A stretch of 37,392 bases of DNA from Cellulomonas avistercoris. Lineage in GTDB: Bacteria; Actinomycetota; Actinomycetes; Actinomycetales; Cellulomonadaceae. Numbering within the stretch: the first letter of the stretch is position 1; each line of letters starts with the position of its first letter. A program made the position numbers and the translations under genes. Below are positions 7,423 through 14,840 of the stretch, piece after piece. The notes beneath the pieces were generated by a model. It ran no database searches, was not told where the DNA came from, and saw nothing but the letters and a program-made list of their open reading frames with translations. The stretch covers positions 1 to 37,392 of the forward strand of contig NZ_JACSQV010000016.1 in assembly GCF_014836445.1 (NCBI RefSeq). Direction: 5' to 3'.

Positions 7423-8652
7423 GTGCGAACACCCGATCCAGGGGTGACTGCGGGACGCCGCGTCCCCGTGCTGCTCGGCCCCGCCTTCGTCGCCGCGATC
7501 GCCTACGTCGACCCCGGCAACGTCGCCGCGAACCTCACGGCCGGCGCGCGCTACGGGTACCTGCTGCTGTGGGTGCTGGTCGCGGCCAACGTCATGGCCG
7601 TGCTGGTCCAGTACCAGTCCGCCAAGCTGGGGCTGGTCACCGGTGAGTCCCTGCCCGGCGTCCTCGGGCGGCGCCTGCGCCGCGGCCCGCGCCTGGCGTT
7701 CTGGGCGCAGGCCGAGGTGGTCGCGGCCGCCACCGACGTGGCCGAGGTCGTCGGCGGGGCGATCGCGCTGCACCTGCTGTTCGGGGTGCCGCTGCCGCTC
7801 GGCGGGCTGATCGTCGGCGTCGCCTCGATGGTCCTGCTCGCGACGCAGGACCGGTACGGGCAGCGACGCTTCGAGGGCGTCGTCGTCGCGCTGCTCGCCG
7901 TGATCACCGTCGGGTTCCTCGCCGGCCTGCTCGTCTCCCCGCCGGACGCGGGCGGCGTGCTCGGCGGCCTCGTCCCGCGGTTCGCCGGGTCCGACTCGGT
8001 CCTGCTCGCCGCGAGCATGCTGGGCGCGACCGTCATGCCGCACGCGATCTACGTGCACTCCGCCCTCGTGCGCGACCGCCACGGGCGCTCGCCGGAGGGT
8101 TCCGGGCGGCGGCTGCTGCTGCGGGCGACGCGCTGGGACGTCGGGGCCGCGCTGGTCGTCGCCGGGGCCGTCAACATCGGCCTGCTGCTGCTCGCCGCGG
8201 CGGGCCTGCAGGGCACCGAGGGCACCGACACGATCGAGGGCGCGCACGACGCGATCGTCGCCGCGCTCGGGCCCGCCGTCGGGCTCGCGTTCGCGATCGG
8301 CCTGCTCGCGTCCGGCCTCGCGTCGACGTCCGTCGGCGCCTACGCGGGCGCGACGATCATGGAGGGCCTGCTGCACCGGCGCTTCCCGCTGCTGCTGCGC
8401 CGCGTCGTCACGCTCGTCCCCGCGATCGTCCTGCTCGCACTCGGCGCCGACCCCACGTGGACGCTCGTGCTCTCGCAGGTCGTGCTCAGCTTCGGCATCC
8501 CGTTCGCGCTCGTGCCCCTCGTGCGGCTCGGCCGCGACGCCGAGCTCATGGGTGCCGACCGCAACGGCCCGTGGCTGCACGCCGTGCTGTGCGTCGTCGT
8601 CGGGCTCGTGGTCGTCCTCAACGTCGCGCTGCTGGTGCTGCTGGTCGCGTGA
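7423..8652 (+). CDS. mntH: Nramp family divalent metal transporter
   Basis: A 409-residue polytopic membrane protein with a GTG start. The family's metal-binding signatures are present: DPGN in the first transmembrane helix (about residues 30-33) and MPH in helix 6 (GATVMPHAIYVHS, about 201-213). It should import Mn2+ and possibly Fe2+ with protons. About eleven hydrophobic segments fit the family. No Mn riboswitch is seen upstream and the candidate promoter is leaderless. Its stop is only three bases from that of the converging Asp23-like gene. The exact metal cannot be told from sequence, so the symbol is a family assignment. Confidence 0.9.
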   Translation: MRTPDPGVTAGRRVPVLLGPAFVAAIAYVDPGNVAANLTAGARYGYLLLWVLVAANVMAVLVQYQSAKLGLVTGESLPGVLGRRLRRGPRLAFWAQAEVVAAATDVAEVVGGAIALHLLFGVPLPLGGLIVGVASMVLLATQDRYGQRRFEGVVVALLAVITVGFLAGLLVSPPDAGGVLGGLVPRFAGSDSVLLAASMLGATVMPHAIYVHSALVRDRHGRSPEGSGRRLLLRATRWDVGAALVVAGAVNIGLLLLAAAGLQGTEGTDTIEGAHDAIVAALGPAVGLAFAIGLLASGLASTSVGAYAGATIMEGLLHRRFPLLLRRVVTLVPAIVLLALGADPTWTLVLSQVVLSFGIPFALVPLVRLGRDAELMGADRNGPWLHAVLCVVVGLVVVLNVALLVLLVA

Positions 8653-8655
8653 GCC

Positions 8656-9120
8656 TCACGGCCGGTGCACGTCGGTGACCACCAGGTCGACGCTCACCAT
8701 GGCGTCGGGCAGCCCGGGGTCGCCCAGGACGTCGCGCAGGTGCCCTGCCACCCTGGTGCGCACGTCGGCGGCCAGGGGCGCGATGGGCTGCAGGTAGGCC
8801 GCGGACAGCTCGACCACCGCCTGCTCGAGCACGCCGCGGGCGTCGGTGCGGAACGCGACGCGGCTGACCCGCAGGCGCGGGTCGCCGTCCAGCAGGGTCC
8901 GGACCGACGTGCGGAGCACCCCGTCCGCGACGGTGTAGTCGCCCTCGGCGTGCCGGCCCCGCACCGGGTGCGAGGTGCGCAGCGCCGCGAGGGCCGACGC
9001 GAGCACGCGCGGTGCGACGGCCACCCAGCCGTCGTCCGTGTGCCGTCGCAGGTGCGCCGTCGCCAGGTGCAGGAGGTCGAGCCCGTCGTCCTCGGCCGAC
9101 CGCCGCTCGTTCACCGCCAT
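8656..9120 (-). CDS. Asp23/Gls24-like protein downstream of ECF sigma factor
   Basis: A 154-residue soluble protein starting MAVNERRSAEDDG. Its middle has the strand-rich pattern of Asp23/YloU proteins (YTVADGVLRTSVRTLL, then an extended hydrophobic strand AVVELSAAYLQPIAPLAADVRTRVAGHL and the ending MVSVDLVVTDVHRP). The first 60 residues are helical and may be an added domain. The start overlaps the end of the sigma gene by ten bases, so the two are co-transcribed. It could be a partner or anti-sigma-like modulator of that sigma factor, which is a guess from position only. Confidence 0.6.
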   Translation of the reverse strand: MAVNERRSAEDDGLDLLHLATAHLRRHTDDGWVAVAPRVLASALAALRTSHPVRGRHAEGDYTVADGVLRTSVRTLLDGDPRLRVSRVAFRTDARGVLEQAVVELSAAYLQPIAPLAADVRTRVAGHLRDVLGDPGLPDAMVSVDLVVTDVHRP

Positions 9121-9800
9121 GACGCGAACCGCCCCGCCAGCGTGTGCCGCGCGCGCTCGAGGGACCCGCGCACCGCGGCGTGGGTCGTGCCCAGCACGCG
9201 CGCGGCGTCCGCGTACGTCATGCCCTCGACCTCGACCAGCAGCCAGACCGCGCGCTGCGGGCCGGGCAGCGCCGCGAGCGCGCGGTCCAGGGCGGCGCGC
9301 AGGTCGGTCGCGAGCAGGTGCTCGGCGGGCTCGTCGCTCGTGAGGTCGCGCGGCTCGCGGCGGGCGTCGTCCGGGACGGGCACGGGCGCGTGGCTGCGCC
9401 GGCGCGCCGAGCGGCGCACGCAGTTGGTCTGGATGCCGAACAGCCACGTGCGCACGCTCGCGTCACCGCGGTACGCGTCGGCGCCCAGCCAGGCGGCGGT
9501 GAGGGCGTCCTGCACGGCGTCCTCGGCGTCGTGCGCCGACGGCAGCAGCCGCCGGGCGTAGCGGTAGAGCGCCGCACCGTGCCGTGTGACGAGCGTCGTG
9601 AAGGCCGCGTGGTCGCCGAGCGCGGCGCGCCCGACGAGGGCCTCGTCGGGGCGGTCGTCGTCACCGTCGGCGGGGGGTGCGTCGCGGGTCGTCGTCGCAG
9701 CGGCCGGCGGGGCGGGCGTGCGCTCGACGGGGACACGGTGCGGCAGAGTGTGACCCAGATCACACTCCGTCTGCCGTGACGACGCCGCTCGGGAGGGCAC
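9111..9800 (-). CDS. ECF-type RNA polymerase sigma factor
   Basis: About 229 residues. Sigma region 2 is clear (DEALVGRAALGDHAAFTTLV through DAEDAVQDALTAAWLGA and SVRTWLFGIQTN), followed by region 4 (LDRALAALPGPQRAVWLLVE, then YADAARVLGTTHAAVRGSLE). It should direct transcription of a stress regulon, probably including the adjacent Asp23 cluster. No ATG occurs in frame before region 2; the nearest good start is GTG at 9800, giving a 50-residue Ala/Thr-rich N-terminal extension. That start puts a CRP-like palindrome (9747-9766) inside the coding sequence, so the true start may differ. No zinc-binding anti-sigma gene is adjacent. Confidence 0.82.
   Translation of the reverse strand: MPSRAASSRQTECDLGHTLPHRVPVERTPAPPAAATTTRDAPPADGDDDRPDEALVGRAALGDHAAFTTLVTRHGAALYRYARRLLPSAHDAEDAVQDALTAAWLGADAYRGDASVRTWLFGIQTNCVRRSARRRSHAPVPVPDDARREPRDLTSDEPAEHLLATDLRAALDRALAALPGPQRAVWLLVEVEGMTYADAARVLGTTHAAVRGSLERARHTLAGRFASWR
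9747..9766. promoter_or_regulatory. CRP/GlxR-type palindrome
   Basis: AGTGTGACCCAGATCACACT is a perfect 7-6-7 inverted repeat containing TGTGA-N6-TCACA, the exact consensus of CRP-family cAMP receptor sites (CRP in enterobacteria, Crp/GlxR in actinobacteria). It lies 121 bases upstream of the Asp23 operon start (9888) and at the 5' end of the oppositely oriented sigma gene. It could regulate either. An additional CGGCAG/CTGCCG pair flanks it (9741-9746, 9771-9776) but is centred two bases off. Confidence 0.7.
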
Positions 9801-9887
9801 TCCATCAGTGTCCGCGTCCCGCTGCCGATCGGCACCCGGGCCGCCGGGCACGACCGCGCGACCCGAACCACCGCACCTGGAGCACCC

Positions 9888-10397
9888 ATGAGCGAGCAGA
9901 GCACCACACCGGCCCCCGTCACCGAGAACCGCCCGTCGCGGGTGGGCAACACCGGCACCAGCGGGGGCGCCGGCGGTGCCGGCAGCAGCCCGAACCCGCT
10001 GCAGACCAAGTACGGGACGACGACGATCGCCGACGGTGTCGTCGCCAAGATCGCCGGCATCGCGGCCGCCGACGTCGCCGGCGTCCACAGCCTCGGCGGT
10101 GGCGCGGCACGCGCGTTCAGCGCCATCCGCGAGCGCATCCCGGGCGGCACCACCAACCACGCGCAGGGCATCAGCGTCGAGGTCGGTGAGCAGGAGGCCG
10201 CCGTCGACGTCGACCTCGTCGCCGAGTACGGCGTCTCCGTCGTCGACCTCGCCGAGGGCGTGCGCCGCAACATCATCACGTCCGTCGAGCGCATGACCGG
10301 GCTGCGCGTCATCGAGGTGAACATCGCCGTCAACGACGTGCACCTGCCGCAGGACGACCCGGCACCGGAGCCCGCACCGCAACCGCGCGTCGCATGA
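9888..10397 (+). CDS. Asp23/Gls24 family envelope stress protein
   Basis: A 169-residue protein. A flexible N-terminus rich in Gly, Ser and Thr (about 1-35) precedes a full Asp23 domain: TIADGVVAKIAGIAAADVAGVHSLGG, then a strand ISVEVGEQEAAVDVDLVAEYGVSVVDLAEGVRRNI, and the conserved end TGLRVIEVNIAVNDVHLP. In staphylococci Asp23 coats the inner face of the membrane, held by AmaP, and an AmaP-like gene is at the end of this operon. It is the first gene of a six-gene run (9888-12653) in which most neighbours overlap by a few bases. Confidence 0.92.
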   Translation: MSEQSTTPAPVTENRPSRVGNTGTSGGAGGAGSSPNPLQTKYGTTTIADGVVAKIAGIAAADVAGVHSLGGGAARAFSAIRERIPGGTTNHAQGISVEVGEQEAAVDVDLVAEYGVSVVDLAEGVRRNIITSVERMTGLRVIEVNIAVNDVHLPQDDPAPEPAPQPRVA

Positions 10398-10804
10398 GCG
10401 GGGACCGTCCGGCGGACGGCGAGCCGCTCGTCGTCGTCCACGAGGAGACGGTCGTCGTGACGACCGCCGCGCCGGACGCGGACCCGGTGCTGCCCGTCGC
10501 ACCGGAACCCGCTGTGCCCGCGGCGCCGCCGGACCCCGCCGAGCTCGCCGCCGCGGCCGCGCTCTCGGTGCCCGGCGTCGCCGGCCTGTACCCGGGGGCG
10601 TTCGGGGAGATCGGGACGCACCTGCCCGGGCGGCGCGTCGCCGGTGTGCGCACCCGCAGCACGGCCGACGGCACGTCGACCGACGTGCACGTCATCGCGC
10701 TGCTCGGCGTCGACCTCCGTGAGCTCGCGGCTGCCGTGCACCGCGCCGTGCGCGACGCCGTGGGCGGCGACGTGCACGTCACCGTCGAGGACGTCGTCAC
10801 CTGA
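10394..10804 (+). CDS. Second Asp23-like protein (degenerate)
   Basis: A 136-residue protein overlapping the previous gene by four bases (ATGA). A Pro/Ala/Val-rich N-terminus (about 1-50) is followed by an Asp23-like core: ELAAAAALSVPGVAGLYPGAFGEIGTHLPGRRVAGV, a strand DVHVIALLGVDLRELAAAVHRAVRDAVG and the ending DVHVTVEDVV. It lacks parts of the canonical motif, so it is a divergent paralogue. It probably associates with other Asp23 proteins at the membrane. Confidence 0.72.
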   Translation: MSGDRPADGEPLVVVHEETVVVTTAAPDADPVLPVAPEPAVPAAPPDPAELAAAAALSVPGVAGLYPGAFGEIGTHLPGRRVAGVRTRSTADGTSTDVHVIALLGVDLRELAAAVHRAVRDAVGGDVHVTVEDVVT

Positions 10805-10890
10805 CCGCCGCGCCGGTCGCCGCCGGCGACGACCGGTACCTGCGCGCACCCGTGCACGCACCACGTCCGCCCCGAACCGAGGAGCACCTC

Positions 10891-11070
10891 ATGTCCCTGT
10901 CCCTGGCCGGTCTGCTGACCGGGCTGCTGCTCGCCATCGCGGCGATCGTCGGTGGCTTCAACGGCTTCCTGCTCGCCCTCGTGCTCGGCGCGGTCGGGTG
11001 GGTCGTCGGCGCCGCGGTCGAGGGCCGGCTCGACCTGTCCGCCCTCACGGGCGGTGGCCGCCGTGGTTGA
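10891..11070 (+). CDS. DUF2273-like small membrane protein
   Basis: A 59-residue protein, nearly all hydrophobic and Gly-rich from residue 3 to 45 (LAGLLTGLLLAIAAIVGGF, then LLALVLGAVGWVVGAAVEGR), which could form two transmembrane helices, ending RLDLSALTGGGRRG. Small DUF2273 proteins with this layout are regular members of Asp23/AmaP clusters. The start ATG has GAGGAGC nine bases upstream. It may form part of the membrane anchor for the Asp23 layer. Confidence 0.75.
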   Translation: MSLSLAGLLTGLLLAIAAIVGGFNGFLLALVLGAVGWVVGAAVEGRLDLSALTGGGRRG

Positions 11071-11425
11071 GGCCACGTCCGACGACGCGCCGGAGGCTCG
11101 CGGCACGCTGACGGTCAGCGACCGCGTCGTGCAGAAGGTGGCGCGGACCGCCGCGTCGCGCGTGCCCGGCGTGGCCGTCGCGGCCTCGGGCCTGCTGGGA
11201 CGCGACCTGCCCCACGCGTCGGCCCGGACGCACGGCACGCGCGCGCAGGTCGAGGTCGACGTCGCGCTGGCCTGGCCCGCGCCCGCCGCGGCCACCGCGC
11301 GGCGCGTGCGGGAGGCGGTCGAGGACGCGGTCGCCCGCTTCGCCGGGGTCCGGACCGACCGCGTCGACGTGCGCGTCGTCGCCGTCACCGACCCCGTGCC
11401 GACAGCAGGGGAGCGGGTGCGATGA
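11063..11425 (+). CDS. Third Asp23/Gls24-like protein of the operon
   Basis: About 120 residues with GTG start at 11063 (or 11054), overlapping the end of the previous gene. The Asp23 pattern is visible: LTVSDRVVQKVARTAASRVPGVAVAAS, then QVEVDVALAWPAPAAATARRVREAVEDAV and the ending VRTDRVDVRVVAVTD. It is followed by a four-base overlap (ATGA) with the next gene, so translation is probably coupled along the operon. Confidence 0.78.
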   Translation: MVEATSDDAPEARGTLTVSDRVVQKVARTAASRVPGVAVAASGLLGRDLPHASARTHGTRAQVEVDVALAWPAPAAATARRVREAVEDAVARFAGVRTDRVDVRVVAVTDPVPTAGERVR

Positions 11426-12075
11426 GCGCCGCCACCGAGTCGCGCCGTGCCCGCCGGCACGCCGACGAGCCGACGCCCGGGGTCGACCCCGCCGTGAGCG
11501 CGCCGCCCGCGACGCGCGAGCCCGTGCCGTTCGCGCCGCCCCGGCCCGTGGGACCTGTCGGGTGGGTCGGGGTCGTCCTGGCCCTCGTCGTGCTCGCCGT
11601 CGCCGTCGTGCTGCTGCACGACGGCCTGGCCGCCCTCGGCGTGCTCGGTGGGGGCTCGTGGATCCTGGCCGCCGCGGACGCGGTCGGGCGGATCACGCCC
11701 ACGTGGCAGGTCGCGCTCGTCGGCGCCGTCCTCGCGCTCGCCGGTCTGCGGCTCCTGGTCATCGCCCTGGCACGACGGCGCCGGCCGGGGATCCCTCTGG
11801 CCGCGGGCGGGGGTCAGTACCTGCTCGGGGTCGACGTCGCCCGGCTCGCGTCGGGCGCGGCGGCCCGGGTCGACGGCGTGCTCGACGTGAGCAGCACGTG
11901 GGGCCGGCGCACCGTCCGGGTCGACGCGACGACCGACGGCGGCCCCGGGATCGACGAGCGGGTCCGCACGGTCGTCGCCGAGCGGCTCGCCGCGCTCGCG
12001 GACGCACCGCGCGTCGTCGTGCGCACGCGGCGCAGCCGCAGCGACGAGGACGTCGCACCGGGGGGTGCCCGATGA
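11422..12075 (+). CDS. DUF6286-like membrane protein of the Asp23 cluster
   Basis: A 217-residue protein. An Arg/Pro-rich cytoplasmic N-terminus (about 1-45) leads to two transmembrane segments (GWVGVVLALVVLAVAVVLLH near 47-66, and WQVALVGAVLALAGLRLLVIAL near 94-115), then a soluble domain in which YLLGVDVARLASGAAARVDGVLDVSS and VRVDATTDGGPGIDERVRTVVAERL resemble an Asp23-type fold. This fits DUF6286 proteins found in actinobacterial Asp23 clusters. It overlaps both neighbours by four bases. Confidence 0.7.
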   Translation: MSAATESRRARRHADEPTPGVDPAVSAPPATREPVPFAPPRPVGPVGWVGVVLALVVLAVAVVLLHDGLAALGVLGGGSWILAAADAVGRITPTWQVALVGAVLALAGLRLLVIALARRRRPGIPLAAGGGQYLLGVDVARLASGAAARVDGVLDVSSTWGRRTVRVDATTDGGPGIDERVRTVVAERLAALADAPRVVVRTRRSRSDEDVAPGGAR

Positions 12076-12653
12076 GCCGGGGGCTGCGCGGGCTGAACCG
12101 CGTCGTGGCGTTCGTCGTCGGGCTGGCCCTGCTCGTGGTGGGCGTGGGGGCCGTGCTGTGGTGGACGGGGACGCTGGGCGACGTGTGGGCCGCGACGCCC
12201 GCCGCGCTCGACCCCGGGCGAGTGCGGGAGGTGACCGACGCCGGCTGGTTCGGCGCCGTCGCCACCGCGAGCGGTGCCGTGCTCGCGCTCCTCGCGCTGT
12301 GGTGGCTCGCGGCGCACCTCACCACACCGCGGGCGGGCACGCTCACGCTCCCCGGGTCCGAGCCGGCCGGGCGCCTCACGCTCGACCCCGGTGCGCTCGC
12401 CGGGCACGTCGCCGAGCAGGCGCGCCGGCTGCCGGGCGTCGTGGGGGCACGCACGGTGGTCGACCGCGAACGCGGTCGGCACGTGCTCGTCTCGACGCTG
12501 CAGGTCGACCCCGGGACGGACCTGCCGACGCTCGCCGACCAGGTCGCGGCGCTGGTCACGGAGGCGCGCGACGTGGCCGGGATCCACGGGCTGGCGGCGC
12601 GCACGCGCCTGGCCGTGCGGCGCCGCGCGCGGAGCAGGCGGCGCGTGCGCTGA
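12072..12653 (+). CDS. amaP: AmaP-like alkaline shock membrane anchor protein
   Basis: A 193-residue protein with two transmembrane helices (VVAFVVGLALLVVGVGAVLWW near 11-31 and WFGAVATASGAVLALLALWWLAAHL) and a C-terminal soluble part (LDPGALAGHVAEQARRLPGVVGARTVVDR) ending in a strongly Arg-rich tail. In Staphylococcus AmaP recruits Asp23 to the membrane; this layout and its place as last gene of an Asp23 operon support the same role. It overlaps the previous gene (ATGA) and converges on the ECF42 gene with 26 bases between stops. The symbol is a family assignment. Confidence 0.75.
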   Translation: MSRGLRGLNRVVAFVVGLALLVVGVGAVLWWTGTLGDVWAATPAALDPGRVREVTDAGWFGAVATASGAVLALLALWWLAAHLTTPRAGTLTLPGSEPAGRLTLDPGALAGHVAEQARRLPGVVGARTVVDRERGRHVLVSTLQVDPGTDLPTLADQVAALVTEARDVAGIHGLAARTRLAVRRRARSRRRVR

Positions 12654-12679
12654 CGCGCACCGGCCGCCGGCGCCGTGGG

Positions 12680-13972
12680 TCAGCCCGCCTGCGCCCGCGC
12701 CTCCTCCAGGCGGGCCGCGAGGTGGTGGCGCTCGGCCGTGTCGGGCACCAGGGTCAGGGCGCGCTCCAGCTCGGCGACCGCCTCGGGGCCGCGGCCGGCC
12801 CGCAGCAGCAGCTCGCCGCGCACCGCCGGGAGCCGGTGGTGGCGTGCCAGGGCGTCGTCGAGGCCGTCGAGCACCGCGAGCCCGGCGTCCGGGCCGTGGG
12901 CCTCCGCGACCGCGACCGCCCGCGCGAGCCGCACGACCGGTGAGCCCGTCCGGGCCTCCAGCAGCGCGTAGACGCGCGCGATCACGTCCCAGCGGGTGTC
13001 CGCGGCGGTCGGCGCGGTCGCGTGCTCGGCCGCCGCGAGCGCCTGCAGCCGGTGGTCCTCCGCGAGGCCGTCGAGCGGCGACAGCCCTGCGAGCAGCGCG
13101 AGGCCCTCGGCGACGTCCTCGCGGTGCCAGCGCGAGCGGTCCTGGTCGGGCAGCAGCACGAGGCGGCCGTCGGTGTCGAGGCGTGCGTCGCGCCGCGAGT
13201 GCTGCAGCAGCATGAGCGCCAGCAGCGCGCGCACGCGCGGCGACCCGCCCAGCAGGACGTCGAGCTCGCGGGTCAGGCGCACGGCCTCGTCGGCGAGGTC
13301 GACGCGCAGCCCGCCGGGCACGTCGGCGGGCTGGTACCCCGCCGTGAACAGCAGGTAGAGCACGGTGGTGACCGCGTCGAGCCGGTCGTCGAGCTGCCCG
13401 GGCGGCGGCACGACGAACGGCACGCCCGTGGCTGCGAGCCGCTTCTTCGCGCGCGTCAGGCGCGCCGACATCGCGGTGTGCTGCACCAGCTGCAGCCGCG
13501 CGATGTCGGCGGTCCCGAGCCCGACGACGAACCGCAGCGTCATCGCCACGCGGTCCGCGGGCGCGAGCGCCGGGTGGCAGCACGTCAGCACGAGCCGCAG
13601 CTGCTCGTCGGCGACGTGGGCGCCGGGGTCCTGCGTCGCGGCGGCCAGCGCACGCATCTCGTCGTCCACGACCATGAGGGGCTCCTTGCGGCGGTGCACC
13701 GACTGCGCCCGCAGCCGGTCCAGGACGCGCCGCCGCGCCGCGGTCAGCAGCCAGGCTCCCGGCCGCTCGGGGACGCCGTCGCGCGGCCACGTGCGTGCGG
13801 CCGCCTCGAACGCGTCACCCGCGGCGTCCTCCGCGAGGTCGGGGCTGGCGTACTGCGCGACGAGCAGCGCGACGACGTGCGACCAGTGGGTGCGCCACGC
13901 GTCGCCCAGCGCGGTCGCGACGTCGTCCCGCCCGGGGCCGTGCGCGGCCGCCGGGGCACCGGCCCCCGTCAC
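12680..13972 (-). CDS. ECF42-type sigma factor with DUF6596/TPR extension
   Basis: About 430 residues. An N-terminal sigma region 2 (WSHVVALLVAQYASPDLAEDAAGDAFEAAARTWPRDGVPERPGAWLLTAARRRVLDRL) and region 4 (RVAMTLRFVVGLGTADIARL, then TAMSARLTRAKKRLA) are followed by a long helical C-terminal part (DRLDAVTTVLYLLFTAGY onward, with GRGPEAVAELERALTLVPDTAERHHLAARLEEA as a TPR-like end). This architecture is that of ECF42 sigma factors, which carry their regulatory domain in cis instead of an anti-sigma partner. The GTG at 13972 is the best start. It is downstream of two DGPF genes on the same strand, the usual partners of this family. Confidence 0.9.
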   Translation of the reverse strand: MTGAGAPAAAHGPGRDDVATALGDAWRTHWSHVVALLVAQYASPDLAEDAAGDAFEAAARTWPRDGVPERPGAWLLTAARRRVLDRLRAQSVHRRKEPLMVVDDEMRALAAATQDPGAHVADEQLRLVLTCCHPALAPADRVAMTLRFVVGLGTADIARLQLVQHTAMSARLTRAKKRLAATGVPFVVPPPGQLDDRLDAVTTVLYLLFTAGYQPADVPGGLRVDLADEAVRLTRELDVLLGGSPRVRALLALMLLQHSRRDARLDTDGRLVLLPDQDRSRWHREDVAEGLALLAGLSPLDGLAEDHRLQALAAAEHATAPTAADTRWDVIARVYALLEARTGSPVVRLARAVAVAEAHGPDAGLAVLDGLDDALARHHRLPAVRGELLLRAGRGPEAVAELERALTLVPDTAERHHLAARLEEARAQAG

Positions 13973-14006
13973 GACGGGAGCCGGTGCCGGGCCGGCGCGG
14001 TGGGGG

Positions 14007-14351
14007 TCACGGCTCGACGCACTCGCGGATCTCGTGCGTGGCCTCGGGCAGCAGGTGCAGCAGGTCGAGCAGCGTCCGCTCGTCCGGCGTGTCGACGAGG
14101 TAGAGCCCACCGAGCTGCTCGGTGGTCTCCGCGAACGGTCCCTCCGTCACCGCCACGTCGCCGTCGTCGCCGCGCCGTGCCGTGCGCGCCGACGCGACGC
14201 CCGCCAGCGCCTCGCCCACCTCGATCCGCACGCCGGCCGCCTTCGCGGCGTCCGAGAACGCCTGGTGCGCCACGTCGTAGCGCCGCCGGCCCGCCTCGTC
14301 CAGGCCGTTCCACACCTGCTCGTCGTCGTAGATCAGGACGGCGTACCTCAT
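14007..14351 (-). CDS. YciI/DGPF family protein
   Basis: A 114-residue protein starting MRYAVLIYDDEQVW. The family motif appears as EGPFAETTEQLGGLYLVD. YciI-like proteins have a ferredoxin-like fold with a conserved His-Asp pair; DGPF members are nearly always encoded beside ECF42 sigma factors and are thought to act in or under the control of that system. The stop lies 34 bases upstream of the sigma start, and the gene overlaps the next one by four bases, so all three form one operon. Confidence 0.9.
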   Translation of the reverse strand: MRYAVLIYDDEQVWNGLDEAGRRRYDVAHQAFSDAAKAAGVRIEVGEALAGVASARTARRGDDGDVAVTEGPFAETTEQLGGLYLVDTPDERTLLDLLHLLPEATHEIRECVEP

Positions 14352-14758
14352 GCGACGCCCTGCCCGACGCGCTCGGGGGCACCGGCGGGCGCGTCGTCAT
14401 GGACGGCGACGGGCCGCAGCTCGAGGGTCCCGCCGTCGTCCATGACGAGCGGCGCGGCCAGGCGCAGCAGGCCGTCGGGGTCCGACGTGCGGACCAGGTA
14501 GAACCCGCCGAGCTGCTCGGTGGTCTCCGCGTACGGCCCGTCCGTGACCTCGGGGCCGTCCTCGCGGACGTGGAGCAGGCGCGCGGTCGACGGGCTCGCG
14601 AGCTCCTCGCCGCCGACGATCTCGTGCCCCTGCGCGGCGCACGCGGCGGCGAACGTCCCGTGCGCGTCGTACGCGGCCTCGAGGTCGAAGCACGCGTCCG
14701 GGTCGCCCCAGAGCAGCAGCATCCAGGTCGCCGCTGGGGTCGTGGTCGGCGTGGTCAT
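14348..14758 (-). CDS. YciI/DGPF family protein (second copy)
   Basis: A 136-residue protein. After a Thr/Pro-rich N-terminus it has MLLLWGDPDACFDLEAAYDA and the family motif TDGPYAETTEQLGGFYLVR. It is a paralogue of the downstream protein; the central block is nearly the same, the rest is divergent. The ATG at 14758 is preceded by AAGGAGGACGAC, a strong ribosome site, so this is the first gene of the sigma operon. Its role is unknown. Confidence 0.88.
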   Translation of the reverse strand: MTTPTTTPAATWMLLLWGDPDACFDLEAAYDAHGTFAAACAAQGHEIVGGEELASPSTARLLHVREDGPEVTDGPYAETTEQLGGFYLVRTSDPDGLLRLAAPLVMDDGGTLELRPVAVHDDAPAGAPERVGQGVA

Positions 14759-14840
14759 GTCGTCCTCCTTCGTCGAGGCACCCACTGTGCCCGTGCACCC
14801 TGACGACGCGCGAGGACCTGCGATTTCGACAGCCGTGCGC

